The translations under genes and the position numbers were made by a program. Source: Protostelium mycophagum (Eukaryota > Evosea > Variosea > Protosteliida > Protosteliaceae). Taken from it: a DNA stretch of 32,735 bases. Positions 22,812 through 30,000 of the stretch are shown here, in pieces. Below the pieces are notes generated by a model. It worked only from the letters and a program-made list of their open reading frames with translations. It was not told where the DNA came from and made no database searches. The DNA lies in NCBI GenBank assembly GCA_002081555.1, contig MZNV01001836.1, positions 1 through 32,735 of the forward strand. Direction: 5' to 3'. Position 1 is the first letter of the stretch; each line of letters opens with the position of its first letter.

Positions 22812-23536
22812 CTTTTTTTTGTTGGTACAAGAGGGCGGGTAGTTGGTCCTTCGCCGAGTCTAGAGTGTTGAGAGGTTGTCTCTTGTTGATTTTTGGCGGT
22901 TGGTGCCACAGACCGTGACGTCTCCCTGTTCTTCAAAACCTATACCGCGCTTCCTCTCCTTAACTAACGTGTGTATGTCGTTACAGTACCGTTAGTGATC
23001 GAAGTGGCTTCTCCGACCTTAACAAAAAGTGCACGAAACTCAATTTCTACTGAATTTCCGGTCTGAAAATTATGAAGCATCCCCGATGATCTTGAGATCT
23101 TGAGATTAGATCGATACTCTCAAGCTATTTAAGAGCATTCAGACACCCCAATATTCAATATCAATGTTACATTATCCAGTGCAGAGCTTTTGCGAACCTG
23201 AATTCGTTGTGCTTTTCCAGTTGTTGATGAAGCTGAGCTTGTACTTTGTTTCAGATGACATCACACACCAGGTTCTGAAGAGTTTTTCACTCTTCAAGCA
23301 TTCGAACAATTCTTTGCACTATTGTTCAATATGTATTAACACAATGAATCCGCTCTCGTTGTGTTGAATGGATGATTATAGAATAACAGCAGCCGCGGTG
23401 ATGTCCAAGAAGGAAGGAACATCGTACTATCTCTGTCACCATGGCATTCCTTTAATGCCCCTTTTTTCCGGAAGGCACAAGGAATTGGTCCCACTGGTCA
23501 GATCAGATCTTTGCTTCTATCGCTGATTCGACCAAA
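22812..23536. promoter_or_regulatory. Divergent intergenic region, adhesion receptor / TACO1
   Basis: 725 bp between two outward-facing start codons; it must contain both promoters. An open frame at 23164-23367 has an ATG but no recognisable domain or normal composition. No clear TATA box or palindrome was noted. Confidence 0.4.
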
Positions 23537-25173
23537 ATGCTGAAGGTGATCCGTACCAAACCATCTCCTCTTCTATGCAATGGACAGAGACAATTTACAA
23601 CTACAAAAATCACCCATGCAGGACATTCCCATTTCAATAATATCAAACACAAGAAGGAAAGAAATGATCAAGCTAGAATGGCTGCTTTTTCCAAGGCTTC
23701 TAAGAATATAATGACAGCAGTTAGGCGTGAGTCATCTCTGATCGTAATATGGTTTGATCTCTTTAGCGTAGTGGGAGGAATAGATCCAAGTGTCAATTTG
23801 GTTTTAGCGACTGCTCTTATGAAGGTGAATTGCCAGGAACATCTGAAATCCTCATCACTGACACAATACAAGGCCAGGGCTGTGAACTTTCCAAGCAAAA
23901 ATATAGATAACATCATAGCCAAGGCAAGTGCTGACAAGAACTCACCTCTCTACGAGTTCACAACATACGAAGGAGTTGTATCCTGATCTACGCCTAATGT
24001 CTATCCATTAAATTTTCTTGACCTCCAAGGGACCGAATGGTGTGTGTTTGATGATAGAGACGTTATCAGACAACAAAAATAGAACAGTGAATAAGATTCG
24101 GCATTGTCTCGCGCAGAATGGGTGAGTTTGTTTAGAGATGATCTTACTCTCATGACATCCTAAGATCTTTTTAATTTGTATAATCCCACGAACACATAAT
24201 AACAAGAAATTATTTCCTCCATCACTAGATTTTCTAATCATGAATTTCAAAAATCACCAAAAAGGCCTCAAAAACCTCGGCAAAGCCGCCAAATATACAC
24301 AAAGATTGAAGCCACAAACACCTCCCAAAACCAACACAAAGAACACTTTTGTTAACACAAACAGCGGCTCTCTCGGCGTCTCTAACTCTGTCGCTTGGGC
24401 TTTCAACCAACAATCACTCTTCATGTTTAATAATGACGGCAAGACCGAAGATCAAGTGATGGAGGATGTGATGGAGGGAGGAGCCGAAGATGTCCAGCTG
24501 ATTACGGATGAGACCTTGCCCCCGAGTCAGAGGACCAAGATAGACGTGCAGGTGGGCCCATTAAGACTCCTTTCCAAATTTCACTCTGTGTTTTTTCTTC
24601 GTGTATTGATTTTTTGTATATGGGTTTAGGTTAAGGCAGAGAGTGCGTCTTTCATTATACAACTTTTTGTTTGTAAACCGCCTGCTGCAGAGATAAACAC
24701 TGTGTCTTTGCCTCACAGTCCAAAAATACTGTATTAAAATAGAAAGTCTGCGGCTCTACAACGATGTAGGTGTTATGCCAGAGGGAAGACCTCGCGAAAT
24801 TTCAGCGACATATCGAGTCGAAAGGATATAAATGTACGACTGCGGAGCTGGTGTACAACCCCACTACAACGACGGACGAGTTGACCCCCGAGGAGAAGAT
24901 ACAAATGAAAGAGATTCTCAAAATCTTAGACGAAGACGACGATGTGCAGGAGGTGGGTTGGCAGAGTCTATATATCACTGCTGAACATTCTTTTCTGTGG
25001 AGCACGCTGTGAAGGTAGAAGCAAAAGGATGTCTTTGACTTCTCTACAACTTGTTGGGTTCTGCGGCTTCGCTGCAGGTGCGGTCAGCTTGAATATTTTT
25101 GCCTTCGTGAATCTTCAAGTTGTAGATGGGTGAACTCTTTCAGGTGTACCATAATTATTCGGGCGAGCTGTGA
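23537..25173 (+). CDS. YebC/TACO1-family mitochondrial translational activator
   Basis: Seven exons join in phase to about 278 residues, close to human TACO1. The N-terminus (MLKVIRTKPSPLLCNGQRQF) is an Arg/Lys-rich mitochondrial presequence. The mature part has every family hallmark: AGHSHFNNIKHKKERND, GGIDPSVNLVLATALMKA, NFPSKNIDNIIAKA, YEFTTYEGVGPNGV, MIETLSDNKNRTVNKIR, NGGSLGVSNSVAWAF, GAEDVQ, and a C-terminal domain ending DDDVQEVYHNY. TACO1 aids mitochondrial translation; bacterial YebC proteins are now seen mainly as ribosome-associated translation factors. Introns are longer than the local norm: 24122-24364 (243 nt), 24551-24769, and 24953-25143. The 24122 intron contains an ATG (24240) open in phase into the C-terminal half, a possible alternative start. 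The two later introns carry CTACAAC and CTGCGGC hairpin words. Confidence 0.92.
24748..24769. repeat. Composite intron element: CTGCGGC word fused to CTACAACGATGTAG at an acceptor
   Basis: The last 22 nt of a TACO1 intron contain CTGCGGC followed by TCTACAACGATGTAG (24755-24769); the final TAG of the palindrome is the splice acceptor. Confidence 0.6.
25043..25126. repeat. Nested intronic hairpin in TACO1
   Basis: Outer arms TCTACAACTTG (25043-25053) and CAAGTTGTAGA (25116-25126) are perfect 11-nt reverse complements. Between them lies CTGCGGCTTCGCTGCAG (25061-25077), a 7-bp stem with a 3-nt loop and one G-T pair. The whole lies in the final intron. Confidence 0.65.
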
Positions 25174-25256
25174 TACACTATGAGGACATTGGGAGCTTCA
25201 TTGGCTTGAATGAACGATGAAGGCCGTTACATTGTTTGATAAATCAGACGCCATTG

Positions 25257-26018
25257 ATGAAGGACTGCATTTTCGTAAATTGTGTTTCCTTTTTCCCGAT
25301 CAGAAGAGTATTAACAATCACCACATACATGGAGTTTCTTCAAATCACCGGTATACCACTCTTCTCACTGTTGACATCATTCTTTGGAAGTGTCTACCTC
25401 TTCGAATACCTCTTTCAAAACACGCAGAATTATAGAATACAAAAGACAAGAGAAGATGATGGGAAGATACAAGAGATGAAGACAATCGCCTGTAGGAATG
25501 TGATGATCGGAACGGCAGCACAGATCCTCCTCCATCCAATCTCCAAAATGATACTTCAGACAGAAACATTCAACGTACACCAAGAGTTGCCGAAATTTCT
25601 CTTCATGCTTCTGCTGGGCGATTTCAATTTCTATTGGTCACATCGATTACTTCATCAACCGATGTTCTATGCGCGCTGCCACAAACTTCATCACTCCTGC
25701 AAGATCCCCATCCCCTGGACGAGCTTATACGTGGACTATGGAGAGTTCATCATCGCCATTTTATCATCCTTCCTCTTTCCATTGTGGATCAGTGGCCTCT
25801 TAAGACTGCAGCCGCACGTGTACACATATTCGGCTTTCGTCATCTTCGTAACATTCTCGCTGGTCATGTCCCATGATGGGATGAACCTTCCTGGTTTGGA
25901 CGCCACACACCATGATGATCATCATAGATTCTTCACGGGCAATTACGGCACAAGAGTTGGGCTCTGGGATAGGCTGATGGGGACACACATCAAATCTTCC
26001 TCATACAAAAATAAATAA
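25257..26018 (+). CDS. Fatty acid hydroxylase / sterol desaturase family membrane protein
   Basis: One uninterrupted exon with several hydrophobic segments (FSLLTSFFGSVYLFEYLF, FLFMLLLGDFNFY, FIIAILSSFLFPLWISGLL, TYSAFVIFVTFSLVM). It has the three di-iron His boxes of the superfamily: HRLLH, HKLHH and HHDDHH, in the expected order. Members (C4 sterol methyl oxidase, C5 desaturase, fatty acid 2-hydroxylase, alkylglycerol monooxygenase) act in the ER on lipids; the short size and box spacing suit the sterol-oxidase-like group, but the substrate is not assigned. Two in-frame ATGs are possible: 25257 (chosen) and 25329, where MEFLQITG leads straight into the first helix. AATAAA at 26010-26015 abuts the stop, and the RING gene converges 84 bp away. 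Confidence 0.88.
   Translation: MKDCIFVNCVSFFPIRRVLTITTYMEFLQITGIPLFSLLTSFFGSVYLFEYLFQNTQNYRIQKTREDDGKIQEMKTIACRNVMIGTAAQILLHPISKMILQTETFNVHQELPKFLFMLLLGDFNFYWSHRLLHQPMFYARCHKLHHSCKIPIPWTSLYVDYGEFIIAILSSFLFPLWISGLLRLQPHVYTYSAFVIFVTFSLVMSHDGMNLPGLDATHHDDHHRFFTGNYGTRVGLWDRLMGTHIKSSSYKNK
26010..26015 (+). terminator. Poly(A) signal abutting the hydroxylase stop codon
   Basis: AATAAA codes for the last sense codons and is followed immediately by TAA. Confidence 0.45.
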
Positions 26019-26102
26019 TGTCATCTGTAAGTGTCACAGTGACGTTCTAGGGCCAATCTCATATGAGATGATGATGGATGATAACGAAGCTTGTACAGGT
26101 CC

Positions 26103-26558
26103 TCATTTATTCGCTTTACTCTTTCGTGTTACTCTCTCAGGTTGTGATGTTCCTACTTCGACTATGGTGTTGTCACATGGACACCGATCGGACTGCTCGA
26201 GCCATTTTGAAATACATTCTGTGTGGAAGGAGTGTCCACAAGGCAGCCGAGTCATCTCTTCTCCGATTGCGTGTTCGCTCATACAAACTCTACACGTGTC
26301 TATATCTCCCGAAACATCTTCTTGTGTGACTGTCCATCGCATCAATCCAGCCATCTCGTCTTTCGCTGTTCTTTTGGTATTTACGGCATCCAACATGAGG
26401 AGGTAATCATAATCCTCTGGTGTTAATTCTCTTGTCTGAAGGGATGCAAGGATTTTAGCCTGATCTGAGGTGACTGCCGATCCCAAGTGCCTTCGTATCT
26501 TCCCTCTTGATCTCCTTAAATATAGACGTGTTTCACTTGCGCATACAATGTTTCCCAT
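26103..26558 (-). CDS. RING-H2 E3 ubiquitin ligase, N-myristoylation-type start
   Basis: Intronless, 151 residues. The start MGNIVCAS is a myristoylation signal (Gly2) with an adjacent Cys6 suited to palmitoylation, so membrane anchoring is likely. A short helical region follows (DQAKILASLQTRELTPEDYDYLLMLD), then a C-terminal RING-H2: CRVC, PCGHSFHTECISKWL, and RCPCDN. The last pair is C-x2-D rather than C-x2-C, with the motif CPxDN, as in Rbx1 where Asp is a zinc ligand. The ELTPEDYDYLLMLD segment before the RING is also found in membrane-linked RING proteins of the ZNRF/RNF type, from memory. The target is unknown. The AATAAA signal overlaps the last codons (AAT AAA TGA). Confidence 0.88.
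   Translation of the reverse strand: MGNIVCASETRLYLRRSRGKIRRHLGSAVTSDQAKILASLQTRELTPEDYDYLLMLDAVNTKRTAKDEMAGLMRWTVTQEDVSGDIDTCRVCMSEHAIGEEMTRLPCGHSFHTECISKWLEQSDRCPCDNTIVEVGTSQPERVTRKSKANK
26106..26111 (-). terminator. Poly(A) signal overlapping the end of the RING gene
   Basis: TTTATT on the plus strand; on the sense strand AATAAA forms the last two codons before TGA. Confidence 0.45.
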
Positions 26559-27031
26559 GTTGTCTGTGGTAATCAGAATTCTGCCTCGTGATCATTATAA
26601 ACCATGATCCTCACATTATTCTTGTCCTCTTGAGGCTGGTTGATTGGCGGGCCGATCGGTTCTTTGGTTGGGTGTGTTGTTGCAAGCAAATTTCAGATAA
26701 GGATCTCCTTTCGCCTGTTCGTGGCATTCACCGAAATCGACCCGAAATTGGTTCTTCCCAACAAGTCCATGCACCGAAACATCAAGACACGAAGCGCAAC
26801 TGCGGCACAGAAATACAATTACTTGCTGTTCTTAGACATCTTTGCACGTGTTAGAGTCACCGACTATTAAGCTTGTCATTCTTCAAACAATAGTCTACTT
26901 ACACCTGCCAGTGGAGGAGTTTACAAAAAATTAAAATAGAATATTTCTAATAGACGATGAATGATCTATTAATAGCAGCAAGTGTACACTAAAAATAGAT
27001 CAAATCACGATGGTCTTTATTGACAAAATCA
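26559..27031. other. Intergenic stretch with an orphan open frame (26631-26873)
   Basis: A plus-strand frame is open from 26634 to the stop at 26871-26873. It encodes about 77 residues with gene-like codon use: a hydrophobic start (IGGPIGSLVGCVVASKF) followed by FRLFVAFTEIDPKLVLPNK and AAQKYNYLLFLDIFARV. It has no suitable ATG at its head; the ATG at 26604 is in frame but a TGA (26631) intervenes. It could be the last exon of a small gene or a decayed one; I recognise no family. CTAAAAATAG lies at 26989-26998. Confidence 0.3.
27016..27021 (-). terminator. Poly(A) signal of the HGSNAT-like gene
   Basis: AATAAA on the minus strand, 10 nt past the stop codon at 27032-27034. Confidence 0.45.
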
Positions 27032-30000
27032 TTACGGCCGGAAATAGAGCTTTCTTCGGAACCTAAATAAATCAGTAAAAAAACATTGAAAAATCAAAGT
27101 TGCTCACAATATATAGGCCAACCCGAAGCAGGCGAGTAGAGGCAAAATGGCCATGAACAAGGATGCGAGTCTTGCATCTTCGATGATGGAGCGGAACATG
27201 GCCTCGTAGAAGATGTTCCACAAGTTTCCGTTGCCCCAATGGATGACATTCTCCATGATGGAGCGGATCAGTGCAACGGTTAAACCGATGACAAACGCGT
27301 TCGCGCCTAAATTCAAATTCAAAATACGAAGAAAGATGATGACATGATCAGTTACACAAGAACTAAAAATAGTATCAAACTACAACGATGTAGACTTACC
27401 TAGCCATCTGAAGGGCGAGAAAACTGTAGAGGCATATCGAGTAAAGGTGGTGACGTGTCTATGCTTGACTGGTGGTTCGAGCAACAAGCAGAGTAGGAGA
27501 TATATTCCAGCAGCAACCGAAATAATCACCAAGGCGTAACTAGGAGTCCAAATGGACTGTTTACGTCAGTTCACGCGAAAAACACGGTAAGGTCTCGTGA
27601 AAAGTGTTGACTGCTGGTGTCGCGGAATGAATCGATCTACAACGATGTTTGCGACTCACCGCCACGATCGGAACTCCGAAAGAAGCACCGAATCCTATCA
27701 TGCCACATAGAAATGTCAAGATGACAGATTTGATGTATCTGAACATGACAGTGTCCGTCATGTTATAATACGACAACTCCGCACCGATCACTACAACGAG
27801 TACAGATGTCATCAGGGTGAAGGGGCCGTAAGCGTCGGTGTCCAGGCGACTACAAGTCGTCAAAATTATGCGGTTGACATTTTGTTTCAATCTTGTAGTG
27901 AAAATGGTCGCAGTGTTTCTGTAGTAATATCTTTAGGATACTTTTACTGTGGCTCTGTCGCACACAAAAATAATGCAATTAATAAATCTGTTATTGTGGC
28001 TCTGCCGCGCTAAAAATAGACCATATGGTTACAGAGAGATCCTGACGGTTCACAACTCGAGATTTGAGAAATAAAAATAAATACTTGTGGTTGTTCAAGA
28101 ATCCACGGTCGATATAGTTGGACGCGTTACATTGTGGCGTGAACCACCCTTGCCCTGAAAGACATCAACTACCGCGACAATCCCGTCAATAACCGCGACG
28201 ATCTCGCGTTATTTCACGTCAACACTCACCACAATGAGGCACAAAGATGACGAATTGTAGAATCATGGCAACTATAAAGAGGATGAGGGTGATTCCTCTC
28301 AAAAACCAATGCAAGTCGAACACGTAAAATACGGCTGGGACGAGCCAGGCTACAGCGATGTAACCGTATTCACTGGGGATGTCAAGACTGTCACTTTGAT
28401 ATGTCGACAAAAAAAATGACTTGTCGACAGAGCGTTGATGTGTCGACAAAATGTGGGTGGTTATACTCACTTTGGCATGGGAATTGTGTCCCAGTTTCTA
28501 AAGCCGGATCTGCACAAGCACAAAAGCACTCCCACACTTAGTAAATAAAAGAATCTGATGAAGACTCGAAACCACGCTGAACTTTCAGTCAGTTTGAGCC
28601 GAAAATTCTATGAAATTTCACTTGTAGCGTGGGAGGGCCGTCTTTCAGTCATGCTTCTTGGAATAGAGAGTCCCACAACAAACAAAAACAACGCTTGCAG
28701 CACATCGATATTCGCCAGTGTACCCCAATATCTCTCTACAAACAGTCATTTTTAAATCTCAAAAAGCGCGGGAAATTCACTCACGGTTGAACAGGGTGTA
28801 ACTCTTGGCGAAATTGCCTGGGATGATGAGTGGAAATTTCGCGGAAATTTCGTGAGGATCTCACCTTGGAAATAGAAGAGTAAGGCACAGAATATGTACA
28901 GACCGCGGTTCACGTCAATCACCTGTCAAGTGTCATCTGTCAGGGTTGTCGTGATGACATCGGAGGAGATGTCATACCTCACTCCTGTCGATTTTCTGTC
29001 TGACACAATATAGTCCCCTCCTGGTGAACCAAATGTACTCGGAATTTTCCTCGAATTTTTTGGCCTCCTTTACCCTCTGCAGAATAATAAGAATTTTTAA
29101 GAGATAAAACAGAAATTTCGTGGAGATTTCGTGGAGATTTCACCATCTCCTCTGCGTAGGGGGTCCTTATAAGGGATGACCTCTCGTCTTCACTCTCGTC
29201 AGCTGCCTCCAACAGCCTTCTCGTGTCTTCGCCTCTCGAACCGATTAACGGCGAAGTCTCGTACGACTTGAAATTTCAGTTAGATTCCTCGAACCCCGGC
29301 CGGAAATTTCTCGGAAAAATACCTCTTCCTTGGTGCTGATGATGGAGATGGGGGAATTCTTCTGACCGAAAAGGCGATTATACCAAGAGGTTGGGTGTTC
29401 TCTGGGCTCTTCTTCTACAACCTCATCTACAACTCGTTTTGGCGGGAAAATCTTCTCGTGATATCTCACCTTTCTGGACGACAACTTCCAGCTCTGGCTC
29501 ATCAAAGACAAGTGCGGGAGCTGCAGAGGATCTCTTACTACTCGGCTGACTTTTACGTTTATCCTCTTCTTTAATTGTGGGGGGAGGGAGGGAGATGACC
29601 ATGGGGGGAGGGACGTAGGAGGGGGCGGGTGACGTCGACGCCAGGGGGTCTTTTTTCTCCTCCCTGGAACGGGTCAGAAATTCCGGGGAAATTTCACTCA
29701 CTTTTCTGGCTCGGGGTCAAAGACAAGGGGTGGTTTTTCTGTCCTGGGTTCCGGGTCGAATACCAAAGGCCGCGCGGTTGCTACCGCGACCTGCTGCTGA
29801 ATTAACGGGGGTGGTACTGATTCCGTTTTTTTGACTTCCGGCTTGGTCTCAATCTCTGCTTGTTTAGGTTTGACCTCAGCAGGACGTGATAATGCGCTGT
29901 ATAAAAGATCAGTATTTCCGTGATTTTTCATTGAAATTTCGGGGAAATTTCTGACCTCAACAGGTCGTCCTCGTCGTCAGAATCTCCAAACAATAAATTC

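Noticed and set aside
24240-24364. A separate upstream exon of TACO1 spliced at the acceptor before 24230
   Set aside because: That acceptor puts the exon out of frame with a stop; the acceptor at 24364 restores the conserved NGGSLGVSNSVAWAF motif.
26588-26854. Second plus-strand frame overlapping the orphan frame
   Set aside because: Cys/Trp/His-heavy composition and no ATG; the other frame looks more gene-like.
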